9,824 nt of DNA from the NCBI GenBank assembly GCA_900549895.1, contig URQG01000052.1, positions 1 through 9,824 of the forward strand. The letters run 5' to 3'. The notes beneath the pieces were generated by a model that had not been told where the DNA came from, ran no database searches, and saw only the letters and a program-made list of their open reading frames with translations. Both the position numbers and the translations under genes were made by a program. The DNA comes from an uncultured Lachnobacterium sp. GTDB taxonomy: Bacteria > Bacillota > Clostridia > Lachnospirales > Lachnospiraceae. Of the stretch, positions 1 to 6,858 are shown one piece after another. How positions within the stretch are numbered: the stretch's first letter is position 1; each line of letters begins with the position of its first letter.

Positions 1-22
1 ATAATCATCCGCAAACCATAAC

Positions 23-48
23 AAGGGTCCGACTTCTGTCGGGCCCTT
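23..48 (-). terminator. Stem-loop downstream of the secreted-protein pair, possible terminator
   Basis: Arms at 23-33 and 38-48 form an 11-bp stem around a 4-base loop. On the minus strand there is one C-A mismatch; on the plus strand the same position is a G-U wobble. A further 6-bp pair (GCAAAC 11-16 with GTTTGC 53-58) can close outside it. It starts 16 bases after the stop codon of the last gene, where a terminator is expected. The downstream tract on the minus strand is only loosely T-rich (TTGTTATGGTTT), so it is weaker than the terminator at 2395-2433. It could instead, or also, serve a convergent gene beyond the left edge. Confidence 0.5.
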
Positions 49-63
49 AAATGTTTGCTCTTT

Positions 64-933
64 TTAATATTCTTTTGAATAAATCGCCGGAACAATATCA
101 CAATGATCATATTCGCCGATGTAATTATATACCTTGACAGACTCCGTCTTGATATTACCGGCATCAAATGATCCCACATAGATTTCTCTCATATCCAGAA
201 TATTACCGTTTGCATCATATACGAATACAAATACGGTTCCTCTGGCTGACTTCTTGGAATTATTCTTCATTTTTACAGAAATCTCTGTATAGTCACCGGA
301 CTTTTCTTCCGAAGTTGTAAATTTAATCTTGGAATTCAGATTCGTATACTTTGCATCAAGCGATCTGCTGCTTGCTTTTGCCTTTGCTGTACACTGTGAA
401 GGATCTACATCCATTCCATATACAGAAATCTTCTCATATGATTTCTTTCCAGGAAGAAGATCAGAAACAATTTTTTCCTTTTTCTCAATGACCTCTCCTG
501 CAGAATTACATAAAGTATATGTCAACTGCAGATCATCAAAAGTTGTCTTTGTATTATTCTTTACGGACATCAAAAGGTAATCATTGCCGATATTCTTGAA
601 AGATACTGTAAAATCATAGTTTTTAACAGTCACCGCATATTTAAATGTGCCATTCTTTGTCTTAAGCGTTACGGTCGATTTTCCGGCTTTCTTTGCTGTC
701 AGAATTGCTTTATAGTTACGTTTGGAATCCTTTTTTGCTGCTACGACGGCCTTCTTGCTTGAAGATACCGACTTAACAGTTGAATAAAAGTTGTCCGATA
801 CTTCGACAACTTCTCCCTTGTACAATACCACGCTTTTGGTTTTAGCGGCCTGTGCTGTCACCGGAGGAAGGATTGTAACAATCATAGCAACTGCCAAAAA
901 TACACTTACGATTCTTTTGGTTAATTTGTTCAT
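64..933 (-). CDS. Secreted Big_2-like / FxLYD-like domain protein
   Basis: This 289-residue protein is predicted to be exported. Residues 1-30 form a signal peptide with a basic start (MNKLTKR), a hydrophobic core and an AQA-A cleavage site. Residues about 33-104 resemble a bacterial Ig-like Big_2 domain, ending in the typical pattern LTAKKAGKSTVTLKTKNGTFKYAV. Two further beta-rich segments, about 107-190 and 200-288, each carry an 'SVKNNTK' or 'SVKMKNNSKKSA' strand followed by a strand with 'NSAGEVIEKKE' or 'DANGNILDMRE'. That pattern is typical of FxLYD-type domains, which follow Ig-like modules in many Firmicutes surface proteins. There is no LPXTG motif, transmembrane anchor or catalytic motif. 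The ATG at 931-933 follows a strong AAAGGAGAA site at 942-950 that overlaps the upstream gene's stop codon. The two genes are 16 bases apart and clearly co-transcribed. The specific role is unknown; an adhesive, cell-wall or substrate-associated role is inference. Confidence 0.85.
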   Translation of the reverse strand: MNKLTKRIVSVFLAVAMIVTILPPVTAQAAKTKSVVLYKGEVVEVSDNFYSTVKSVSSSKKAVVAAKKDSKRNYKAILTAKKAGKSTVTLKTKNGTFKYAVTVKNYDFTVSFKNIGNDYLLMSVKNNTKTTFDDLQLTYTLCNSAGEVIEKKEKIVSDLLPGKKSYEKISVYGMDVDPSQCTAKAKASSRSLDAKYTNLNSKIKFTTSEEKSGDYTEISVKMKNNSKKSARGTVFVFVYDANGNILDMREIYVGSFDAGNIKTESVKVYNYIGEYDHCDIVPAIYSKEY

Positions 934-949
934 GAAATTAATTCTCCTT

Positions 950-2296
950 TCACTTATTGACGCGAACTCTTACTGTATAAGTTTTCGCACCCATTTTCAT
1001 AGTTACGGTTGCGATACCGGCTCCCTTTGCAGTCACCTTACCGCTGGTCGTTACCGTAGCAACCTTTTTGTTATTGCTGCTATAGGTAATCTTTTTCGTT
1101 GTTCCAAGAGCCTTAAATGTATCGGTTCCTCCAACCGACAGATTCATCGTACTCTTGTTTATAGCAACGCCTCCAAGGGTTGTGGTCGTATAACTCTTAT
1201 CAGAAGAAGGAACCTTTGTTAAAGCAGAAACCTTATAGGTTTTGCCTGCGATCACAACGGAATTTTCCACATTCTTGCTGCCTTTGACCACGTTAACCTT
1301 TAAGCCGTAATGCTCCAAAATCTTCTTATATGTATTGGCACGTCCCGTATAGTTAACGGTACCGTTTTTGAGTGCTGTCTTAACAGAGGAAGATGTACCA
1401 CCGGTCTTAATATGTGCCGATACCCACTGCTCCGCTGCAACCGCCTTCTCATAGTCGCTCATGGAACCGGTCACATAATTATCCCATATCGTTTTCAGCA
1501 CATTATTCTGTGTTCTTGCGGATACCTTAAATGTATAACTGTATGTCTTACTGCTGACTGTGACCGATACTTTTGCAGTTCCGGTCTTCTTTGCTGTCAA
1601 CATACCATTTGCGTCCACCGAAACGACCGCCGGATTGGAACTCTTCCAGACAGCTTCCTGATTCGTATTAAGGATTGTGATCGTCTTCTGTTCCCCGACA
1701 TACATTGTCGTTCCGTTTGGTAAAACCTGCACAGAGGTACTGTTTGTACAATGGATTCCATGTGCAAAAGCATAGGATTCTGCTACCGAGCCATACGGCG
1801 TCACGATCGTCAGTTTATTCCGGTCGCATTTTTCAAACGCATCTTCCGCAATACTGGTCACACTTGCCGGAATCGAAATCCGATACAATTGTTTCCGGCC
1901 ATCACAAGCCTTCGATTCAATCGTTGTATATCCCGATGGAATCGTAATCGCCTGTATATTGGCCAACGTTGTAAAGGCTGTTCCAAAATTTGTAATCTTA
2001 TAATTACCGATTTTACTCGGCAGCTTAATGTTCTGTGACTCCCCTAAATATGCAATTACCGTACATCCCTTCCTGGTTGTCGCTTTCTTCGGCAGGATGT
2101 ACACATAACGTTCACTGTCTTCCGCGCTCTTGGCTCCGGGATACAATTGGTCATTCTCCGGTAACTGTGACCACTTTACCGCAGCCTGTACGGATGCAGG
2201 TACACCGAAGCATTCTCCCAACAGCAGACATGCAGCGACCAGTCCTGTCAGGCTTCTTCTGACTCTTTTTCTCTTATGTAATGTATTTTTCTTCAA
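950..2296 (-). CDS. Secreted LRR / Big_2 protein with a degenerate transglutaminase-like domain
   Basis: The preferred start is TTG at 2294-2296, which gives 448 residues. It has a GGAAGG ribosome binding site seven bases upstream, whereas the in-frame ATG at 2309-2311 has no convincing site. A basic N-terminus (KKNTLHKRKRVRR), a hydrophobic segment and SVQA-A (cleavage near residue 38) form a signal peptide. Residues about 78-182 hold BspA-type LRR_5 repeats (IQAITIPSGYTTIESKAC, LYRISIPASVTSIAEDAF). A Big_2 domain follows at about 191-260 (WKSSNPAVVSVDANGMLTAKKTG). Residues about 263-360 align by eye with transglutaminase-like domains (MSDYEKAVAAEQWV, then ALKNGTVNYTGRAN, then IAGKTYKVSA). 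The catalytic Cys, His and Asp positions read Tyr316, Asn342 and Ser357, so it should be inactive. A second Big_2 domain ends the protein at about 375-448. It is probably a secreted or surface binding protein. No cell-wall sorting signal is visible. Confidence 0.85.
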   Translation of the reverse strand: MKKNTLHKRKRVRRSLTGLVAACLLLGECFGVPASVQAAVKWSQLPENDQLYPGAKSAEDSERYVYILPKKATTRKGCTVIAYLGESQNIKLPSKIGNYKITNFGTAFTTLANIQAITIPSGYTTIESKACDGRKQLYRISIPASVTSIAEDAFEKCDRNKLTIVTPYGSVAESYAFAHGIHCTNSTSVQVLPNGTTMYVGEQKTITILNTNQEAVWKSSNPAVVSVDANGMLTAKKTGTAKVSVTVSSKTYSYTFKVSARTQNNVLKTIWDNYVTGSMSDYEKAVAAEQWVSAHIKTGGTSSSVKTALKNGTVNYTGRANTYKKILEHYGLKVNVVKGSKNVENSVVIAGKTYKVSALTKVPSSDKSYTTTTLGGVAINKSTMNLSVGGTDTFKALGTTKKITYSSNNKKVATVTTSGKVTAKGAGIATVTMKMGAKTYTVRVRVNK

Positions 2297-2303
2297 TTTT
2301 ATA

Positions 2304-2309
2304 CCTTCC
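2304..2309 (-). promoter_or_regulatory. Ribosome binding site selecting the TTG start at 2296
   Basis: GGAAGG on the minus strand lies seven bases upstream of TTG at 2294-2296. It sits inside the first codons of the longer ATG reading at 2311, which has only a weak GAG upstream. This favours initiation at TTG and removes five residues from the longer model. Confidence 0.65.
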
Positions 2310-2342
2310 ATTCACATTCTCAATGCGCTAAACTTTTTAAAT

Positions 2343-2371
2343 ATTATAACGTATTTTCTCTTTGGAAACAA
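2343..2371 (-). promoter_or_regulatory. Sigma-A-type promoter for the secreted-protein pair
   Basis: A perfect -10 TATAAT lies at 2343-2348 on the minus strand. A -35-like TTGTTT at 2366-2371 is 17 bases upstream of it. The promoter sits between the operon terminator at 2395-2433 and the start codon at 2296. The 5' leader would be about 40 bases long. The -35 matches the consensus in three of six positions; the -10 and the spacing are ideal. Confidence 0.65.
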
Positions 2372-2394
2372 CCAATCTCATTCAAAATTTTATA

Positions 2395-2433
2395 GCAAAA
2401 AACGGTCACAAAGTGTTTCGTTGTGACCGTTTT
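2395..2433 (-). terminator. Strong intrinsic terminator ending the surface-polymer operon
   Basis: Arms at 2399-2411 and 2421-2433 are perfectly complementary over 13 bp (core CGGTCACAA / TTGTGACCG) with a 9-base loop. On the minus strand the hairpin runs straight into six T residues (complement of 2397-2402). It lies ten bases after the stop codon of the LCP gene, so it separates the six-gene operon from the downstream secreted-protein unit. Confidence 0.92.
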
Positions 2434-2442
2434 ACCTGTTCT

Positions 2443-3993
2443 TTATTGCGCAGTAGGCATTACCATATCTTCATCCTTCAAAGCAATACCATCGATTACC
2501 TTGTCAACCAGAAGACTTGCATAATTGACAGATGTCTCATCTGGATACATGACATAACTCCGTTGTGTAGGCATCGAATACGTCTTTTGGGAGCCTCCGG
2601 TTCCGGTAACTGCAAAAGACTTCACATTCCAGGATGCCCCATCCGATAATTGCATTTTAACCAGAGCTGAGATATCCGATGAACTCATATTGGTCGAGAA
2701 CATCCCTTCCATACTACTTAGTATTCCGGAGTAATTATTCAAAATCGTTGTTCCGGATGATACCTTTTTAATAATCGCCTCGATTGCCTGCATCTGGTGG
2801 CGTCCACGCGCATTGTCTCCATCCGCAAATGACTTGCGCTCCCTGACATACGACAATGCCACTTTTCCATTCAGTTGGTTGGTTCCCTGATTGATGTAGA
2901 AACCGCCCTCACTGGTTCGGAATGATTTCTCTGCTTCAACCGTAATTCCACCGATTGCATCGACCAGTGTTTCAAATCCGCTGAAATTGATCTGAACATA
3001 ATAATCAACATGTTCCTGATACAAATTTCCAAGAGTTGCCATAGAACAATCAATTCCGTAAATGCCGCAATGCGTTAATTTATCTTTCATCTCACCACTT
3101 ACCGTTGTGTTTACATAATAATCTCTCGGAGTGTTGATCAAAAGTACCTGTTTGGTTTCCGGATTTACAACCGCAAGAATGTTTACATCGCTTCGGCTGG
3201 TTGCCAGTTTCTGATTACGCGTGTCGGAACCGCTGATATATAAGACAAACGGATCCTTCGTAATATCTTTCCCCGATTCCACATTATCCGTAACGACCGA
3301 TTGCATTTCATGATCAAAAAGAGTCTTTGTTTTCTTGCTGAAATCCTCATATCCTTTCTGACCTTCAATAATATCAACATATGCCGCATTTAAAATCATG
3401 GCATCAACATTGCCGGCATATAAGGCATCTACCATATCAAATACCGTATCAAAACTTTGCGTATGAATATCCGTCCCAAGATTTTCGTTAATCTGATCGA
3501 TGACTTTCTTCGTATGTTCAAAATCGTAATTCTGTGTGATTGCAAACACACCATCCTTGACATCCGCCACCGACTGTGCCGGATTATCCGCCAATGCATA
3601 CACCGACACCGTATCGGTCACTACCACATTGTCTGCAATATTGTGAAGTGTATCTCCCGCTTTGATCAGCATATAGGAGCCGATCAGGCAAAAAACCATG
3701 GTAAGCGAGGTCACGATACAGCCGATCGTTCTTTTTGTATATAAACGTCTCTTTCTTTTTTGTGCGGAAAGCTTCTTTCCCTTTTTGTTTTTGACTTTAG
3801 AATACAAAAAGACATATGCAATGGTCAAAAGCCACAGTAAAATCAAAGCCACAAATAACATATACTTTGTTGGCAATACATCCAGCCAAACAACAACAGC
3901 CATCAATACGGCGCTGAAAAGTATTTGTAAAACAAGCATGACTCCTGCGAAAATTTTCCACTTTTTGCTCTTGGTTTTCTTGTCCGTGCTCAT
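2443..3993 (-). CDS. LytR-CpsA-Psr (LCP) family glycopolymer-peptidoglycan ligase
   Basis: LCP enzymes transfer lipid-linked teichoic acid or capsule polymers onto peptidoglycan at the outer membrane face. The 516-residue protein has a basic cytoplasmic start and three predicted membrane segments at about 13-37, 43-64 and 89-110. An extracytoplasmic region of about 128-235 follows, then the LCP domain at about 247-412. Visible LCP landmarks are SRSD (266-269), TPRD (288-291), the GG pair at 348-349, and RER (384-386) with the downstream D393, R396, R398 and Q400 cluster. These include the Arg and Asp residues that bind the polyprenyl pyrophosphate and metal. The region before the LCP domain (VFAITQNYDF to LYAGNVDAMILNAAYVDII) resembles half of a solute-binding-protein fold. 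The three-membrane-segment plus accessory-domain layout recalls streptococcal CpsA. It is the last gene of the operon, 21 bases after the glycosyltransferase, with GAGGT ten bases before ATG. The attached polymer is presumably the one made by the upstream genes. Confidence 0.93.
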   Translation of the reverse strand: MSTDKKTKSKKWKIFAGVMLVLQILFSAVLMAVVVWLDVLPTKYMLFVALILLWLLTIAYVFLYSKVKNKKGKKLSAQKRKRRLYTKRTIGCIVTSLTMVFCLIGSYMLIKAGDTLHNIADNVVVTDTVSVYALADNPAQSVADVKDGVFAITQNYDFEHTKKVIDQINENLGTDIHTQSFDTVFDMVDALYAGNVDAMILNAAYVDIIEGQKGYEDFSKKTKTLFDHEMQSVVTDNVESGKDITKDPFVLYISGSDTRNQKLATSRSDVNILAVVNPETKQVLLINTPRDYYVNTTVSGEMKDKLTHCGIYGIDCSMATLGNLYQEHVDYYVQINFSGFETLVDAIGGITVEAEKSFRTSEGGFYINQGTNQLNGKVALSYVRERKSFADGDNARGRHQMQAIEAIIKKVSSGTTILNNYSGILSSMEGMFSTNMSSSDISALVKMQLSDGASWNVKSFAVTGTGGSQKTYSMPTQRSYVMYPDETSVNYASLLVDKVIDGIALKDEDMVMPTAQ

Positions 3994-4014
3994 AACTTTG
4001 TCTACCTCATTTGT

Positions 4015-4785
4015 TTAGAAATATTTCCGTACTCCGTTAACCGTATAGTAAATCATATAATAAAATGCTTTCAATCGACCAAAACCAATATATCGATATA
4101 CTCCATACTGCATTCTTGCAGACTTCAATTTATTTCTGGACTTACCGCCTTCGCTCATTCTGCATTTTACCAACGGTTCATTCACCCCGATGGCATCTCC
4201 ATATCTTTTTAAGACATTAAGCCACAAGATATAATCCTCATGCAATTCATCGTGGCACATATAAAATTCTCGTGCGACCTCTGTCTTTAAGAGTACGGAA
4301 GAACAGGGAATACAGTTTGTCTTTAATAAGGCCTGATACTGTATACGCTCCGGAATTTCAATAATACGATCCAAAGGCTTTCCATCCGCCCTCACCAGTT
4401 CACGTGCCGTGGCACATAAGGCTGCATTGGATGCTTCAAGCGCCTGCAGCTGTTTTTCAATTTTATCGGTCTCCCACCAGTCATCCGCATCCAAAAAAGC
4501 AATATACGCGCCGCCTGCCTTCCTTATTCCGTTATTTCTCGATTCTGCAACCCCCATATTCTTTTCATTTGGGCAATAACAGATTTCTCGATGATCCATT
4601 TTTCGACTTCGGCATTCCTCCTGTATCTCAAACACGATTTCTTTCGTAGAATCTGTCGAGCCATCATCAATAACCAATACTTCGATATCTGCATCGGTGG
4701 TCTGCTGTATCACGGATTCCACAGCCTGCCGAATGTACTTTTGGGCATTATAGGCAGGTATTATAACTGATATCAACGGCTTCAT
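4015..4785 (-). CDS. Family 2 (GT-A) glycosyltransferase
   Basis: The 256-residue protein starts with the classic GT2 N-terminus (ISVIIPAYNAQKYI). It carries the nucleotide-binding DDGSTD at 40-45, NMGVAESRNNGIRKA at 77-90, the metal-binding DXD as FLDADDWW (97-104), and a HEDY motif at 182-185 that fits the catalytic-base region (ED) of this family. It has no clear membrane segment, although the C-terminal tail (FYYMIYYTVNGVRKYF) is aromatic and basic and may touch the membrane. It should transfer a sugar from an NDP-sugar to a growing surface polymer or its lipid-linked primer in the cytoplasm. Donor and acceptor cannot be read from the sequence. ATG at 4783-4785 follows AAGGAG at six bases, and that site overlaps the stop codon of the upstream hydrolase gene, which suggests coupled translation. 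Confidence 0.92.
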   Translation of the reverse strand: MKPLISVIIPAYNAQKYIRQAVESVIQQTTDADIEVLVIDDGSTDSTKEIVFEIQEECRSRKMDHREICYCPNEKNMGVAESRNNGIRKAGGAYIAFLDADDWWETDKIEKQLQALEASNAALCATARELVRADGKPLDRIIEIPERIQYQALLKTNCIPCSSVLLKTEVAREFYMCHDELHEDYILWLNVLKRYGDAIGVNEPLVKCRMSEGGKSRNKLKSARMQYGVYRYIGFGRLKAFYYMIYYTVNGVRKYF

Positions 4786-4795
4786 CTTACGCTCC

Positions 4796-6856
4796 TTACT
4801 TTACGATCTTCATTTTACCTTCCGAATCAATTTGATACGTTTTCTTTCCAATTGTCGTTTTCATGCTTGTATACATCTGTCCGTCAGGTCCAAAGTAATA
4901 AGCAGCTCCCTGTATTCTTACCTTCTTATTTCTTACCATTGTAGAATACTTTCCGAAATAATAAATATGTCCTCTGTATTTTACCTTCTTTTGTGTAGCC
5001 AATACTCCGTTTGCATCGGCATAATAGGTACTATTCCCCACATCAAACATTGTGTTGCGCATCAGGACACCCTGCTCATCCAAATAATATTCTTTACCGG
5101 CAAGCGTAATAAACTGATCGGTAACTTTTGTTCCGTATTTTCCGTAATAATAAGTTTTACCGGCGCGTCGAACAAATTTCCTGCATGCCATAACGCCGTC
5201 ATCATCAAAATGGTATTCTTTTCCATTCATCTCCAGGAAACAGTCCTGCACCATATAACCGGATTCATCCAGATAATAGGTTTTACCTCCCCTGGTCACC
5301 ATTTTGTCAAATACCTGCGTTCCATAGACGCCAAAATACGCAGTTCCTTCATCCAATTCAACAAACTGCTGCTGGGCCATCCTTCCATTTGACTGGAAGT
5401 AATAATTTTGATTCTCATAATTACGAAGCTGATCCGTCACGATCTCTCCGTCCGGTTCTACACCATAGGTATATGCTCCAATGTCTCTCAGCGAAAAATC
5501 TTCGTCCCCTTCGAGTTTGATTCCCTCGCTGTTAAAATAATACAATACACCTCTCACTTTTGAAAAGCCGGTTTTCATGTAAGCCAAATTTCCTGTTTCA
5601 GACCACATAAAATACCGCTTTTTCCCATTTTTGTAAACAACCCACGGATCATAGTTACCAAACTTATCATAATTACCGTATCCCATACGACCTCCTTCAT
5701 TAAAGAAGTACGTACGATTTCCGATTTCCTGAATACCGGTTAATGGCATTCCGTCTTCGTCAATATAGTAAAAGTCCTTTTGGCGGTTCGTTCCGTCCGC
5801 ACCGTATACGCCAACCCATCCGGTCAGTTTCTTTGCGGTCGGAATCGTATTGCCTTTATACAGCTCAATAGAGCCATTTTTGACATGGTAAATGATTGTT
5901 TTCTTTTCAGATGCAATATAGTAAGGCATACTGGTTGCACGTGTAACTTTACATGAACTATCAAACCGCCACTCTCCGGTTTGCGCGTCAATATAAGCAT
6001 TTCCCGCATTCTGTGCAAAAGAATATATCGGATCGACATAATTCAGCAGCATCGACGTATTACCTGTCGCAGTACCATGATGTGCCATCTTGTAAATATC
6101 TGCATGCAATTCATAGCCTAATGTCTTTACCAGAGAATCCGCTTCATCTCTAAGCATATCCCCTGTTGTAAGATATGACACATCTCCACAGGTAAATTTT
6201 GTGATCAGAGAGCAATTGTTTTCGTAATACGTATTCGGGACCCGATCACCATATTCTGTACCAATATCACCTTCCGAAACTTTACCATTATAAGTTGACG
6301 GATGAATACTGTTTACGAAATCAAGATCAGGACCGATTACATTTGCCATAACATCCCCGATTCGAAAACAAGTCCCCTTCTGCAGATATACCATGGAGTT
6401 TCTTCCGCCCATATACTGATCCATAAAATTACGCAAAGCTTCATACTTCTGTGCATAGCCGACGGATTCCGGTGCAACAACCGGGTCCGGGAGATACAAA
6501 GTATCAATCTGTATTCCGTAATCATACAGATATTTCAATCCATAAAGCCAGTCCTGACGGCTTCCTCCCACATGATCTACATGCAGATGACTTAGATACA
6601 GATCAATATTGGTAACACCCAATCGATCAAGTTCCTGACAGATTGCAGGCATGTGTGAAGACATGCCCAGATCCATAAGTAAATAATGCCCTTTTGATTC
6701 CAGTAAAACGGAATCACCTTTTTCATTCGAATTCACATATATTCCATATAAATTCATTTCCTGATTTTGTGCCGCATAAGCTTTTGTATCAGTACCGAAC
6801 AAAAGTACTGTCACAACAGCCAAAATCAGGCTTATATATTTTATAATGCGTTTCAT
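4796..6856 (-). CDS. Secreted metallo-beta-lactamase-fold hydrolase with C-terminal cell-wall-binding repeats (Pce/CbpE-like layout)
   Basis: The 686-residue protein has a signal peptide (MKRIIKYISLILAVVTVLLF, cleavage near AYA-A at 28-29). The MBL-fold domain spans about 32-335. It shows HLHVDH (90-95), NNCSL (213-217), a TGD (231-233) and KMAHHGT (256-262), the metal-ligand pattern of ComEC-like and Pce-like enzymes. From about 345 to the end come roughly fifteen ~20-residue cell-wall/glucan-binding-type repeats (for example GGKTYYLDESGYMV, AGKEYYLDEQGVLM). The same arrangement occurs in pneumococcal Pce/CbpE, a phosphorylcholine esterase acting on teichoic acid. Here the repeats are Trp-poor, with W only at 347, 405 and 418, so choline binding is doubtful. 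The last nine repeats show a 63-residue higher-order period. The start codon lies two bases after the TAG stop of the SDR gene with no strong Shine-Dalgarno site, so translation is probably coupled. The likely role is extracellular phosphodiester or phosphoester hydrolysis on the operon's polymer (inference). Confidence 0.88.
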   Translation of the reverse strand: MKRIIKYISLILAVVTVLLFGTDTKAYAAQNQEMNLYGIYVNSNEKGDSVLLESKGHYLLMDLGMSSHMPAICQELDRLGVTNIDLYLSHLHVDHVGGSRQDWLYGLKYLYDYGIQIDTLYLPDPVVAPESVGYAQKYEALRNFMDQYMGGRNSMVYLQKGTCFRIGDVMANVIGPDLDFVNSIHPSTYNGKVSEGDIGTEYGDRVPNTYYENNCSLITKFTCGDVSYLTTGDMLRDEADSLVKTLGYELHADIYKMAHHGTATGNTSMLLNYVDPIYSFAQNAGNAYIDAQTGEWRFDSSCKVTRATSMPYYIASEKKTIIYHVKNGSIELYKGNTIPTAKKLTGWVGVYGADGTNRQKDFYYIDEDGMPLTGIQEIGNRTYFFNEGGRMGYGNYDKFGNYDPWVVYKNGKKRYFMWSETGNLAYMKTGFSKVRGVLYYFNSEGIKLEGDEDFSLRDIGAYTYGVEPDGEIVTDQLRNYENQNYYFQSNGRMAQQQFVELDEGTAYFGVYGTQVFDKMVTRGGKTYYLDESGYMVQDCFLEMNGKEYHFDDDGVMACRKFVRRAGKTYYYGKYGTKVTDQFITLAGKEYYLDEQGVLMRNTMFDVGNSTYYADANGVLATQKKVKYRGHIYYFGKYSTMVRNKKVRIQGAAYYFGPDGQMYTSMKTTIGKKTYQIDSEGKMKIVK

Positions 6857-6858
6857 TT

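Noticed and set aside
791..1222. 143-residue plus-strand open frame across the junction of the two secreted-protein genes
   Set aside because: It overlaps two genes with signal peptides and recognisable domains on the other strand, and its product has no recognisable features.
950..2311. ATG start at 2309-2311 for the LRR/Big_2 protein
   Set aside because: No good ribosome site precedes it, while GGAAGG at 2304-2309 is well placed for TTG at 2296. The difference is only five residues, so this remains a moderate-confidence choice.
4832..5392. 186-residue plus-strand open frame opposite the hydrolase repeats
   Set aside because: It is antisense to a well-supported gene with repeat-driven composition, and shows no recognisable domain or upstream context.
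4796..5820. CRISPR or other DNA-level direct repeats in the repetitive region
   Set aside because: The periodicity is at the protein level with diverged codons, and there are no identical short repeats separated by unique spacers.
4796..6856. ComEC competence protein
   Set aside because: The MBL domain is ComEC-like, but the protein has a signal peptide and wall-binding repeats and lacks the multi-spanning membrane channel domain of ComEC.
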